Of a stretch of 64,000 bases of DNA, positions 11,800 through 25,200 are shown piece by piece. Origin of the DNA: Pholis gunnellus (taxonomy: Eukaryota > Chordata > Actinopteri > Perciformes > Pholidae); contig OU342816.1 of NCBI GenBank assembly GCA_910591455.2, forward strand, positions 14,450,638 to 14,514,637. The letters run 5' to 3'. Each line of letters begins with the position of its first letter. The stretch's first letter is position 1. The notes under the pieces are model-generated. The model saw only the letters and a program-made list of their open reading frames with translations. It made no database searches and was not told where the DNA came from. The position numbers were made by a program, and so were the translations under genes.

Positions 11800-13799
11800 A
11801 GTGTATGTGTTTGCATGAAGGATGTGACATGACACATTGATTTACAATTGATTTCACCGTAATCTATGAAGGATTGTAATATCAGATCCAGACATAACGC
11901 TATCCATCGATCATGTGACATATCTGTGCATTATGTGGTCACATGATTTATAATACATCTCAACAAAAACATCCAGTGGAGGATGGTTCACTACCAGCTT
12001 CCCCCAGGCAGTTTAGCATGGTAGAGGGCCCAGATGGCAGCGAGAGCTGGCAGTATATGTTTCAAGTTCTTGTTTTGAATCATATGTGATTGCTGCAAAT
12101 GAGAGCAAAGAGACTCCTGATTCCAAATAGAATATACTCTTAAAGATGTTGAGTATAAAGAATGTTTGGTGTTGAATGCATGCCGGTAGTAAGTTTGTAT
12201 TGATGGATGAGTTACTCTGTGGTGTAAAAACACACTTGGCTTGCTTTTCTTCTTCTCTTTTGAACATATGGAGGTATATGTCCATGATCACAAGGTGAGG
12301 TGAAGCACTGTTACAAGATGTCAAGACAAAATGTGACCTAAACCCCTTTCACTGGGTTTGTCTTTATCTTGATCCACACCATTTTCTAAAGCTGATCTTG
12401 TAAAAGACAAGAAAGCTGAAGTAGAACTTGTATCAAAAGGCGGAAACATGGAAGAAAACATTTTATTTTACTGAACTTTTGCAAGGAACTGAATTCCCGA
12501 CCCCCCCTACCTCCGTTGCCTTGCACCTCTAAGTGCAGACCATGATCTCTTGCTGAGCTCTTTTATATATTTACTCTAGTGAGTTACGAGGTGAACACTG
12601 TGAATTTCCTCTTTTCTTCCTGTAACGTGCTCTCTCCACGAGCAAGCTAATTTCCACCGTGATAAGCTCCGAGGTCAGCAGCATCTTTGCAGAACAGCCT
12701 TATCTATCCTACGGCCATTGCACAGCAGGTAGGAAAAAATGTAACGCAACTTAAGAAGACTTTGGCGTGCATAGCTTGTCAGTTAACACAATGCTGCCTG
12801 AAAATGTTTTCCATCGGCTCTTTCTGCTAATGCAACTTGTTTAGTAGCTGAATACAGAGTTCTCTACTGTCTCTAAACCATGAAGAAGCCCTGCTATGTA
12901 AATGCTCTGAATATAAAATGTAGCACCTTTAATGGGCCAAATGTGAAATGATCACTTGATGGAGTTTACATGTGAAAAAACCAACATGAAGAACACATGT
13001 GGACTCTTCAAATGTTAGACGTTCACATGTGACTGTCCTGTAAGGGTGAATACAGTCTTGTTTGTTCAATTTAATATATTTTCAGATTCATAATCATGTT
13101 TCACCCTAGAAGCGGATTTCTGTTTCCCATTTGTTAGTCAAACCCCAGAGCAAATAAGCTGTAGTCTGCTGAAAGCCAAATCCTGTTGCTGCCATTGAAT
13201 ATTTGAAAAGCATAAAAAATTTAAAAAAACAGTGTGGCCCTATGTATGAAATAGAATCATCACTGTATTCACCATCATATGTCACTTTAAACTGTGTGTC
13301 AGTGATACGATCATTGTCATCGCTCAGTTTTTCTTCATATGCCTGTTCATCTGTCCAAACTGTGCTTTAGTATATCCGTGCAGTGCACGCTGCCAGCGAG
13401 TCATGACTAATATGAGCTAGGAGCCACCCTAGAGTCCAGCTTGTGGCCCATATTTGCATATTTTTTCACCATCTGGTGTCTGTCTTCGCACGGTGATGTT
13501 TGTCATTGGAGAGTAAACCCCCTGATATTTCTGCGGCCTTTTCCTAATCTTCAGAGTCATGTGGGGGGCCTCAGAAGCTTTAGAAATGACAGGTTGAGGA
13601 TTCTCACATTTCTTTTTCTCTCATCTAATGTGTCTCACTTTATGCGTGCCTATCTTAAAAGCCATGTTGTCACACATTCAACCTTAAAGACGGATCGTTC
13701 CCAAAGCCAAGAGAAAATTTTCCGGATGGGGTGAGATGCTGCAGTTCACAAAGCCCCCTAAGTCCCAAACATTGTACATTTTTCGCACAACTTAATACC
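11041..13799. other. Intronic sequence, no gene recognised
   Basis: Only the (GT)17 tract at 11765 stands out. The sequence 12480-12720 is more balanced in base composition than its surroundings, but no feature could be named. Confidence 0.5.
11765..11798. repeat. (GT)17 microsatellite
   Basis: A perfect GT dinucleotide run. Confidence 0.97.
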
Positions 13800-13975
13800 T
13801 TCTTTGCACAAGATCCGTATTGTGCGCATGCTAGTCATTATATTGTGTGCTCAAGATAATAATTTGTGTGTACACGTTTATATCTTGTGTACAGGATCAT
13901 TTCTCCACACTTGTCAAGATTGGGATCTGGATCACTTGTGCCCACAAGATAATAGTTTGTGGACACAAAATGTAA
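13800..13975. repeat. Degenerate tandem/palindromic CACAAG-CTTGTG patch
   Basis: The motif TTGTG-N2-CACAAGATAATA and its complement recur at least four times: near 13806, 13841, 13887 and 13936. They are spaced by tens of bases. A clean palindrome, CTTGTGCCCACAAG, lies at 13936-13949. This looks like an old minisatellite or a repeat with internal fold-backs; no family could be assigned. Confidence 0.5.
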
Positions 13976-16900
13976 TTGCGGGATATTGTGGGCTCTGTAG
14001 TAACTGCCCTTTTGAGGATTTTTCAAAAAATGTCATTAGGGTGGGGAAACAATACAATGACGAAGAAAATGCGGAATTGTATTGAAAATTCTCTCGTCAT
14101 TTGCAGTTTTTCCCTGTTTCAAGAATGTTAAAGTATGACGAGCGTTCCCTTCCAATACTACAGCAAAATATGTGAAAACAGCACTGGATGTGATTATACA
14201 TGCATTGGGTCACCACAGCAAGCAGAAAGCGAGCCCTGCCTCTGAATTTTGTTTTGTTTGGCGGAGGAATGACGAAAAGCAGACACGGAGCTGGAGAAAG
14301 ATGTGGCACCAAATACGAGTGTTGCCCTCCATCACCAGTGGGACCTGGCTGCTAGATTGGCGTGCCACCCAGGCTCTGCCGAGTACTCAGTCATCCGCCA
14401 TCTCCAAATAGTGCGACAACGCCGCCTCGCTCTAGAATCTGCTTTTGATGGATAAACACAATGTCATCATGTAAACACATCCTTCTCCTCCTTTGCATTT
14501 CAAAGCCTCTAGCAATACATCTCCCCAGCCTGCTCATGTAAGAGGGGCTCCCCGTTCACCTTTGATTTGTGGCCATGTTGTTCTCTTTGGCCTGTCACTA
14601 GGAAGCGGTTGGAATGACTGATTGAACTTTGAAAGACTAACGTTCATGTCAGGCCGGGCGAATCAGGGCCACAGCAGAGAAGGTATTAAGGCTAACAGGG
14701 AACAGAGCGGAAAGTATGCTTCGTGTTCACTGAATTCTTATTCTGCAGACAAATGTCTGGCGGCATGCCAATTTCTATGCACTGAGGAATCATTTTATTT
14801 TGCAGACACTAAAGAAACTGCAACAGAATAAATAGCACATTTTGCTCGCACTCTTCTGCATCCTTTTCTGTAATTTACTCTCAAATTACAGCATTGGTTT
14901 GGTGCCAGCCAAGGCTTAGACGGAGAATTCTCCTCTCAAGAGTGTTGCCCTGAGAGCGAATGTTTCTCTTTTTTCCTTCTTCCATTAGGGAGCATATCTG
15001 AATGGAGATACGGGCCTTGCCATTTGTGCATTAATAAGCAGGTTTTATAAACCCAGAGTGGTTTGCCTGGTGGAGAACTTTCTCCCCCTCTATTCCACCA
15101 TCAAAAGCTCTTCCACCCTACTTTCCCTTTCTATCTTGTCATTTATCAAGCAGCACCATAGGCCTGTTTGACTTAATAAGTCTGTTTGTCTTTGCACTAG
15201 CAGGGTTTGCTCCCCCTCAGCAGTCCTCCACAGCAAAAGTAGGAAAGAATACATCGGGGGTCGTAGCTTTAATTAGACCCCACTACATGGCAGACCTGTG
15301 TGAGGCAGCAATGCTGTGTTTCTACATTTGATTGCATTTGATTACATGTTGTGAGCTTTCTCCAGCAGCCTTCAATATCAAATCTGAAGTCCTTTCCAAA
15401 TGCAATCAAATTTAGGTAATTTCAGCTCCGAAGCAGCAATCTGAGGACTTAAATTTAGCCAATTATTAGACATCATCCCATTTGTTGATCACTTTTCAAA
15501 ACAAAAAGTTGTATTTGGTAACCTAAAAGACTTTATCTTCGGCAACATAAACTTCAAAGAAAAGAGCATTATGTTCTTTTTCAAAATATCCAGTGGTGGA
15601 AATCCATCGCTCCACCTACCCATTACCTTTTGATTAGATACATCTTCTACTTTGTAAATATGGTAAGTAATCATCCACTAGTATTAAGAAGACATAGTGA
15701 CCATTGTTTTGCATACGCTGATGTTCTGACCTTTACCATCCCAGACTGACAAACTCCATTTTTCAATGTCCCCATTGAAATGTGTTTTATTGTTGCATAG
15801 AAACATAATAAATAAAGTTTTGGGGAAAAAAATCCTGTGGTTTCAGGTCATTTGAGAAACATGACCTTGGATACACATTACCATCTCTTTGCGTTTTGTA
15901 AAAGCAACGTGTGACAATATTCTTTTGTATGCTTTACTCAAAAGATATATTCAGATTTGTCATATTGCTGGTTAAAATATTTTAAAATAGACGTCATACT
16001 ACCAGCCTCAGTGCTCCATTGTATTTTGTTCTATTTCAGAATGCAATAGTCTACCAAAAGTTGTGTGTGCAATGGTGTTCTTATCTATCCTGTATTTTTT
16101 CCCTTTGGTGGGATTTGATCAATAGTCTCCTTGTCAAGTGTCCATGTGTGGATGTAACAGATCCAAGCCTATTTATGTTTACTAAGATCAGTATTGACTC
16201 AGGCCAGGGGGTGGCTTCACTCTCATCTTCCTCTCTCTCACACAAACTGTGGCTCATATTTACTCTTTCTCCCACAATTTACCCACAAGGAGTCTCTCTC
16301 TATTATTTCTCTTCTTAGTTAAGATGGAAGCAACTTTGAAGTCCAGCCAGAATTTGTGTCAAGCAGTCATTTTTTGTCTTTTTTTCTGGAGAACATGAAT
16401 GATACTCGTGAATATGATAAGCACAGCACACATATTGGCAAAATGAAGGTAGAGTAGATTACGTCTCATATCTTGAAGAGATGCACTTTCATCTGTCATT
16501 GGAGAATCACGCAAAAAAAGTACTCCAGAGTCATTAAACTTAAGCACATGTGTATTATTGTAACCAATGCCCGTCCCAAGATGGGCCTTTTAAAATACAT
16601 AAATCTCAATACAACAATAAATATGGACAAAGCACAGACCATACAATAAAACACCATGAAACAAGAAGCATCAAATTATTCATAACTACATGACTGAACC
16701 CTCTTCAAAAATGTTCTGTTTGAGTTTGAAATTGCCCTAGTTTAAAGCTCAAAGTCTGATTAAACCTTAAATCACAATGTTTCCCTAACCTTAGCAAAAT
16801 GGGCCCTAACCAAACCATAACCAAACCATCATGGCATCATAAAATTTATTAATTTTTCAATAGTGACTTGTCACGATTTGGAATGCACTGCCAAATGCAT

Positions 16901-17574
16901 GTGCAGGTACAGACAAACAATGTGTTTTGCCAATTATTTGGAGAACTTATTGACCGTTTGAGCTCTAAAGTTTCCTGCTGACATTCAGTCTCTATTCAGC
17001 TCACTCTAGAGAGGGTCGAAACACTGACCCAGAGATTGGCTGAGGAATATTCAAACGTAGGGCCCCAGAAAGGCTTAGTCAGGCCCTGCAGCACCCATAT
17101 CTTCACCAGTGTTTAATTTAAGACAGCAGGTTAAATCTCTGGCATCACAGCTGAGGGGCTGGTCTGCCCTTATCTGTTTGTTGTCTCTCTTATTATGTTT
17201 TTATAATGACATGTCTCTTACTGCTGCTTTAAAATACAAAGCCGGGTTGATACCATAAAATTAAAATCTGTATATAATGTGGTGCATGCAGTGCAAAGGT
17301 TGTACTTATTGCTGTACTGTCTGAATACCCTGTACGTTGGTGAAGTATCTTCCAAGTCTCACACCTCCACATGTTCTCCATCACTCGGCCTGAGTATTAC
17401 TAACATCGATATGAGAGGAGACGGAGGTCGAAAAGGGCAGCTGAATTTGAAAACTGATATGAAGCTTTACTTGGACTGAAGAGCAGAGAATAACCTTCTC
17501 CTGGCGGAGCAAGTGGAGAACTCTCGATGGAACCTGGAACTAAGACACAGAAAACATTCTTAGTTGTCATTTAA
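13976..17574. other. Intronic sequence, no gene recognised
   Basis: I see nothing that can be named. ORFs here are short and show no known domain. Confidence 0.45.
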
Positions 17575-17885
17575 CACTTGAAACGGGTTTGAACCCAAAA
17601 GCACGACTTGGAGACCGGGCCGGTAAAATTATATCTTTACTCAAGGTCTAAAACAGGCCAAAGTCAAAACCAGGCGGGCAAGGAAGAAGAGGCAAACTTA
17701 TCCAATAGGGCATCAGGCTGAAGAGCAGGAGTCCAAAAGGTGGGTTGGGTGTCATAACAGGCAGAGAGAATGGCTGAAGGCTTAAGCAGAAGCACAGTTG
17801 ACGGTCTGTGGGGAATGATTGGAAGTGGACCGGTATGTGGGAACAGGCGTGCAGGTGGGCGGGGGCAGCCTGGTCTCACCAAATG
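17575..17885 (-). mobile_element. Possible solo LTR of a fish gypsy-type retrotransposon
   Basis: Read on the minus strand, the segment is CT-rich with CTGCTTAAGCC, then CCTGCTCTTCAGCCTGA and TTGCCTCTTCTTCC. Near its end are TTGAGTAAAGAT (a weak polyadenylation-like site) and GTGCTTTTGGGTTC. This order resembles the U3-R-U5 texture of fish gypsy LTRs as I recall them. There is no internal coding part and no clear flanking duplication. It could instead be an unrelated low-complexity stretch. Confidence 0.35.
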
Positions 17886-20827
17886 GCCTATCAATAACAC
17901 GCCAATTTAATTTTGTGAGTCAAGTAGTTTTGTTTGAATTCACAATGTTAAAACTGCGACCGTGAGCCTGTATGTGATGAGCTGGTAATGGGAATGGGGC
18001 ATTAAAAAAAAACACAGACATGACACACTACCGGTAAGTCTATATGACTTTTTTTTTTTTCACAGATATAGACCAGAACGATAGTATCGTGGAATATACT
18101 GTATGTGGCGTTATCTATGTGATTTCCCATATGATCTCAGGCAGTAGTCTTCTGTATTGTGTGGTTTGACACTTGAACTGTAATTATCCTAATTGGCTGC
18201 ATTTTTCAATTCACAATTACATTTATTAGTTCTGAAACCTGTCACTTAATTCTGGGCCCTTCCGAGCCACTTTACTCAATTGTCTAATGGGTCATCTGAC
18301 ATAGCTTTAGCTGCCATTAAAGCAAAAAGTTATTTTCACCATGCCACACACATGACAATCATGGGTGAGCTAAATTACAGGTTTCAGGAAGAAAAAAATG
18401 TCTGCACAAGTCTCGTTTTCTCCTCTGCTTCTGGCACATGTTGGCTTGTGAGACAGGATGTTGTTACTGCATTTCAAGGACAGTGCTGCATGAGGGGACA
18501 TCTGTGGCAAAGGGAGCGAAGGGATCGCTGGCAGGTAGCTCTCCAAGCGGGAAGCACTGGATGACGCAACTCTGGCAAATAAGCCCCCCTCAGCCTGGAA
18601 GAGTTGAGGACGAAGCAGCCTTTGAGATCTCACGTTTACATTTCTTCAAGCTTTTGACACATGTTGGTGGAAAACAAATGGGGCAATGGAGAGAAAAAGA
18701 GGAGGCATACATCTTCAGGGTAGTTGGTTATTATACTGTCATCCTTCATGGCCCTGGTCAATGAGTCAGATGTTCAGTGAAACATGAAGCCTAGCCTCAA
18801 CGCACGTGCAAGTGCCTGCTGATATTGTTGACAGGTTTAGAAGAAAAGTGTTGAAAAAAACAGATGTTAAAAACGCCCATTATTTGAAGAGCCATGCTTA
18901 TAATGTTCATGGAAGTGTGCCATAATAACATTGAGGTTAACAATAAGTTTAATCATGACACCACAGCATTTTTTTTCTCCAACGGATCTTAAATATAGGT
19001 ATAGGTATTTTTTTTTTTCCATAATCAGGACATTGCAATTATATATGAGAGCCCTGTACAAGAAGGCTGCCGTCCCAATAAAAGTATCCACATCTGAGTT
19101 GAAGTCACCAACCTTCCAACAATCTTGTTCATCAGCAATAAACTTTAAAAATTCCTTCAAAGAAAGCAACGAGTATAAGCTGATCAATCAAACTACTAAT
19201 TAAAAAGGCACAGCATCTACTAATGGCTGTGACAGGGGACATTTGGCATGCAGATGAGTGAGTGGTTAAATATTTCCATAAAAACTCTCTCGCACACTTA
19301 TTGCCAGTGTGCCAATGGTGGTTGACTACCCCTGATTTATAACTATTGTGTGAGAGCAAAATCTGCATAAACCTCTTATAAGATACAATCGTGGTTTTGG
19401 TTCAAATAAACCAACATGGACTCTCGGTAGAAAATGGGAAATGAACCACGTTCTACCGTGTTACACTCCAAGGTTGTTGACCCATCAATTCACCCTGACT
19501 TCCTGCCTCTGTGGACTTTGTGGCTCTGTCATAGAGTGCTGCAGGAATATCTGGTTAAGTTAGCATTTTTGCACTTCCAGTTTCCTCCTCTCAAAGTCAA
19601 TGCATTTTTTGATTTGGTTTTCATTAAATGCCTGAAATAAAGTCTGGATTTATTTTATTTTTTTGCCAAACCAGCTATCATCCTCCAGTAATGTCGAATT
19701 ACTCCTACTCCATAAAAAGACAAACCATAAAGTTCATATAAGATCCTTACAGTGAGTACATCATCTCTGATATGTATTCATAATTCAGTAATTATGACAT
19801 TTAAACAAAACAGTGTTGAACATTCTATAGCTGTGGTCGGGTAGGAGCAGTCGTATTGTCAACGGGTGTGTGATACAATACATAGGCACACCATCCTATT
19901 TGTTGTGCCTTTAGCTCGTTATGAGTGGGTACGAGTTCAGTATACTCAGATATACACAAAGCCACCTATCAGCTCTCCACTGATAAAAATGGGAAACATC
20001 TAAAAGGACAAATGGAGTGGTCTCTTATCTCTGATGAAATCCAGACCAGCATTATTTGTGCGTGGCGGCGCTTTCAGACTGCCGCTGACTCGGCGCGTCT
20101 GCAAACAGAGGGCTTCCCAAACGGCCTAGACTGTTATTTCATGCTTTGCTAGTTGAATGGGAATGGATGGGACAATGTGTTTGCACACCAAACTGGCTTT
20201 CCAAAGCTGCCAAACAAATTGAACTGGGGATGTGGCAAAGGTATCCATCAGAACAGCTCCATATTTTTAGCCTCGAGCCATGGCTGATTTGACAGCTTTG
20301 ATAGCTGCAAAAGCAGGTTGTTTTTTTTCTTCCTTCTTGTGTGTGAGTTATTTTTCCTTACCAAGAGATGGGTGGGCGATGGACATTAAAACAGAAAAAA
20401 GATAGTGGGTGAAAATGTGAAATGACAATTGTAATGCCTGCTTCTTATCACCACAGCAGGGAGGCTTGGAAACAGACGGGACAGGTGCTGGATTGAGGCT
20501 TATAGGAAGCCATTGAAATGGCCACCAAATTGAGATCAGTTTGTGTGTGTGTGTTTTACACAACCTGTTCAAGGCGGGACTGTTGTGCTATTGTTCCTCA
20601 TCGCTGTTATAAAAAGTTATGGACACAGAATGCTGGACATTGTTGCTCTGCAGCTAAGTCAGCTGCTGAGGTGGTCACATTAGCCCCTTTCACACTGCCT
20701 GTTCAAGACTGCGCCATCATTCTACCTTGGCTTTCTGTAGAAACGGTATGAGCACAGCATGGGGCGACAGAGTAGTTCCGCCATTGAGCCGGCAGCGGGG
20801 ATAGTAACAGACAACATACTCCCCCCC
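17886..20827. other. Intronic sequence, no gene recognised
   Basis: Nothing specific is seen. T-rich runs occur at 18048-18060 and 19008-19018. Confidence 0.45.
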
Positions 20828-22210
20828 CTGAGAAATATCGCCAAAGTAAAGCCATTTAAAAAAAAGCAGGATGCCTAGAATCTAGTTCATGCGTGCATTA
20901 CCAGCAAATTGGACTATTGTAATACCTTCTTTACTGGCCTATACCAAAAAAGCTTGTGGGAAAACTTCAGCTAATTCAAAACTTGGCCTAGAGACTTTTA
21001 AACTAGAAGAAGAAGGCACATTACTCTTGCTTTAGCTCACCTGCAATGGCTCCCCATTTCTTTTAGAATTGATTTGAAGGTTATTCTACTCACATACAAA
21101 GCTCTTAATGGCTTAGAACCAACAAGAACCCTTAGGTCATATGATGCTAGTATTTTAACTGTTCCTAATGTAGCCCACAAAACGAGAGGGGAAACTGCTG
21201 GTAATACTTTCTATGATACTGTTGTCTATAATGCATTATGAACATACCTATAATGCATTACAATCTACTCATAACACTATTATTATAGCTGTAGTCATTT
21301 GTAAATGTATACGCTTGTTAACCTTAGAGCCACTTATTTGCTGCTCATTCTTTATAGCAATATGTAGCATAAATCATGAAATAATATAAAGCTTTCATAA
21401 CTACTTATAAGGTCTACTATCAAAATACTTCATAACTGATGGTCACTCACTGAGTTCTTTTGCAAGGATCATAGTGCATTATAATTCCTAGTTGTAATAC
21501 ATTGTAATCTTTTCAGAATGCATAATTACTTTTATAAAGCATTATAATGTGATTATAAGTTACTCTAAGTAGTTATGTTTGCCTTAACTAAAGAAAAAGT
21601 AAATATCATCAAATCGGTGCAAGAACAAAACGTAAAATCAGTTTTCACTACGTCAGTGAGTGACCAGCAGAATTATTTGACTGTAAATCCATAGTAAAAA
21701 CTGGTATTGCATAATTTTCACAGTAAATGATTGTGAAATGACATTCGCATACTGTGACTTCAAAGTAGCTGTGCCAGTATATAACTGGGATTTAGCATTA
21801 TGTTGATGTAGAATTGCTGTAATTAACTGTAACTTCCCAGTAAATGTCTACCAGATTACTTTGATTCAGCAGTTTGCTAAATGATTCATTACAAAATGCT
21901 TTCTACCAAACTGCTGCTACTCTGGAACATTCCACCCAGCTACATCAGATATGCAAGCTCTGTTGACACTTTTAAAAAACAACTGAAGGCCTATTAATTC
22001 AGGCAGGCACATTTTTTTTTTACATACTGTATATGTCTCTACTATGATTTGTACTACTTTGTTTCTTCGCCTTTTTATTGGATTTTTTATCTTATTTTTA
22101 TTAGCTAATTTATTCTTTGTATTTTACTTTTGTGTGCTGTTTTCAATGACATACTGTAGAGCGCTTTGAGCTGCATTTCATGTATGAAAGGTGCTTTACA
22201 AATGGTTATT
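20828..22210 (+). pseudogene. L2-clade LINE 3' end, interrupted by an insertion
   Basis: The + strand translates across stops as the C-terminal RT region of an L2/Maui-type LINE. It reads LRNIAKVKPFKKKQDA, then HACITSKLDYCNTFFTGL, then HLQWLPISFRIDLKV, LLTYKALNGLEP and VPNVAHKTRGETA. After a 698-bp insertion (21200-21897) it resumes with FYQTAATL and YASSVDTFKKQLKAY. The untranslated tail ends in the characteristic GAGCGCTTTGAGCTGCA and TGAAAGGTGCTTTACAAA (22161-22203). The copy is 5'-truncated, as most LINE copies are, and lies in the sense direction of cadm1. Confidence 0.88.
21200..21897. mobile_element. 698-bp insertion within the L2 copy
   Basis: The L2 reading frame breaks after GAAACTGCT (21191-21199) and resumes at GCTTTCTACC (21898). 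GCT is therefore duplicated (21197-21199 and 21898-21900), and removing the insert restores the frame. The insert starts GGTAATACTTTCTATGA and is rich in the short palindromes ATAATGCATTAT and GCATTATAATG. It holds no ORF of note. It also carries two GTCACTCACTGA-type motifs in opposite orientation (about 21442 and 21653). A 3-bp duplication fits several DNA transposon groups; the family is not assigned. Confidence 0.75.
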
Positions 22211-25200
22211 ACCATACCGTTACTTGTCACTCGTCTTTTGCTTCTGGAATGCCATCACGCTAAAATGGCACACTGGGGCAGCGTTGTTTGGTACAATGTA
22301 AAGCAAATCTGGCCCAGTGGCGGATCTTCTTTATGGCACTACAGAATCTCTATGTAAAATGGGCTTATTATGTGTGTGTTTCACCTTTGGGAATGAAGGT
22401 TATCTATTGATCAATTGCCAGGTAACAGGTAGCCAGAAAATGAAAGACTGTTAAGCAGAAACCACTAAGCTCACATTCTCGTGGTTCAAAGCACATTTGT
22501 GATGTTAAACCAACCTACATTATTCAGCGGGGGTTGTACTCAAAAGGCCATAATGGTTGTTCATTATAGCTTTTCTATGAATAAAAAACCTACCTTCACA
22601 GTGTCTAACAGGATTATTTGTGCAGAGACTCTTTCATGATATGGCTAAATGAAATTTGGATTTGTTGCTTGTCATTTTCTGAGACTGAGCTATGGCTCTA
22701 CAAGTTGGACAGCAATCAATCAGAGATATTGATTTTGGAGAGTTTCCCGCTGTCATGTCGGATTAATATGGATTAGTCACTGTGTGCATCTGAACACTGT
22801 AGTTAGTCAGTCGGCTGGTTCTGTATGCTGAATTTAAAAAAAAAGAGGGTTTGATAAGCTTGTTGTGCCTCCAACATCAGCGTTCTGAAATTGCTTTGAT
22901 GTTTTCATCCGGCTTTGCAGTTCAGATTTAATGCTCGTGATGCTTGTTACATGCGCGGTAATATAATTAATCAATCACCGATAATTTACCAAACATGTCA
23001 GTGTTTGCTCTTCCGGATTGTCTTAATGACAGAAGTTGTCATTTTGATACTTTTCACACCACAAAATAAAATGTATGTGATTAATATTGGCTGTGATGTG
23101 TTGTTAGGATTAAATAAAAATGCACTCACACAACATATTGAATTGTGTCATTTTGAATGCTGTAAAATCCCCTGGAGACCAGTGGGTTCGCATCACCCTG
23201 TAAGCATACTGTCAATTTACATTTGCATCTTCTCTGAATGTGCGATGTCAGTGATGAGGCAGATGTTGGTGTTCCTTCATATTTGTCTCAATGCACTGAC
23301 TCGTCTGTCTCTCTGGCACTCCCCCTCACACACAACGTTTCCCTGATATTTTGGTTGTTTGAATTGGGTGTGTGTGTGTTAAAGGAGTGGCGTAGATTAG
23401 GCTATAGCTGACCTTCACAGTGATAAATAGCCTGTCCCTGAACCCCTTTTTGATTATATATTTGACTTGCTTTGAAAATGTAGTTTTATGCATCTTCTTA
23501 AATTGTTGGGTGCAAGAAAAGAGAGGTATAATGCTAGTGTGTTTTGTGCTTTGATTAACTGATTTTATTTCCCTTTGTCTGCCTGTCAACTGCTCCCCCC
23601 ATTATGTGCTTGCAACCCCAACCCTCCTGTAACCCCCTTATCACAGAGGGCCACAATGAAAATACGCCTTCAGACATTGCTGTGCTTTTATTTTCGATAA
23701 TCTGTTTTAAATGTGTGCAAAGCCCAAGGCTGTCTTGTACATGATGTTTTATTAGATTTTCTATTAAACCAAATCGCTCAATAAGGACAACCAGAATAGT
23801 ACCGTGAAATAAACAAACATCTTTACAAAAATCAACTGTAAGCTGATTGCGGTGACTTCAGAAATCCCACAGAGGTCCTGTCTCAATACAGGAGTCAGCT
23901 CTTCTTTTTTTTACTGCTGAAAAAAAAGAAGCAGGATTGATATGTTTTTTTATCACTTCCTGTAATCTTAACGCCTTTGTAAGTAGGGCTTTAAATCCAA
24001 AAGCTGTTGGATATTGACTTCCACCCCTTATCTGTTTTCTAATGAAACCAAGGCCTTTTTCGGTAGATTCACCCGAAATATACGGGCTTTGTCTTACTCG
24101 CACACATACACATGCCTCGTGGGGTCCAGTATCTACCAACACCCTTCAGGCTTTCTTGATGCGAATGCCTCTCGGCTGGGAAAAAATGCGTGACAGGCTC
24201 TGAAATGGGTTTGAGTGGTAAATTGAATTAGAGTAGGATGCAGAATATGCCAGAATGGCAGGTGTACAGCAGTCTCTGTGTGGACAGCCACGATTGGCAG
24301 CATCTGTGACAGCCAGTGTTGCTCATTCTGGCTTCTCCACACTAAGTGCCTACAGTCAACATCTCTCTGACCGGTGTAGATCAGCATGACTGAAAAATAA
24401 ATTACTGCACAGCCAGATTAACTGAGCCAGATGCACACTTACAATTATAATTGACTTTTCAAAAAGGTATACTGACTAACAGCCCAACATAAGCACTTCA
24501 AGCTACACAGTCAACAAGTTAGCAGAAGTCCACTCATTTCAAATAAGGGTGAAACTCAGCCAGTCAACTGCCTTGTCAGCAGAGAGCAGGACGACGGCAT
24601 AACTTAACTTTTTCAGTGGTTGTATAGTGCAAATTAAGTTGAAACCACTCAAAGTGTGTTAGATCGCTGTCACGTTCATTTGGAAGAGGACTGATCGTGC
24701 AACACTTGTGCTTACCATTAGCATGGTTCCAAATATTTTCAGTGATTCAAACAGGCCTGGTGTTGTGCTCTGCCTGAGCGAGTCAGAGCCGCAGAAATAG
24801 CAACAACCATGAAAAATAGTGAGAGCAAATGTGCCAATGGCTAAAAATGGCTACAAGCAGGGATGAGATTGACACAGCTGTACAGGTTTGTTGTAAGTCG
24901 ACTTACAGAAATAACAACTCTCACTTGTCATACTGAGTACTCAAACCCGATTGAGTGACAGGCTAACATAACACGATAAGACTGGAAAGCGCATTCCCTC
25001 ACTCTCCCTCATGTGCTCCAGTTCCCCCAGCAAGCTGTTAAAACATCTTACTACCCAATTAAAACTCCATAAAAACCCATTAAAATATATTGAAACCCTT
25101 TAACATGGCATGCCATGCCCTTAAGACCATTGCTCCACTTCCTGCTTGCTTATATTTTAAAACCCTGATCTGTTCATTTTCACTAGCCAACTCGTTACCT

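Noticed and set aside
22915..23346. 143-residue ORF on the + strand
   Set aside because: No domain, no splice context and ordinary intronic composition; an open frame this long is expected by chance in a 64-kb window.
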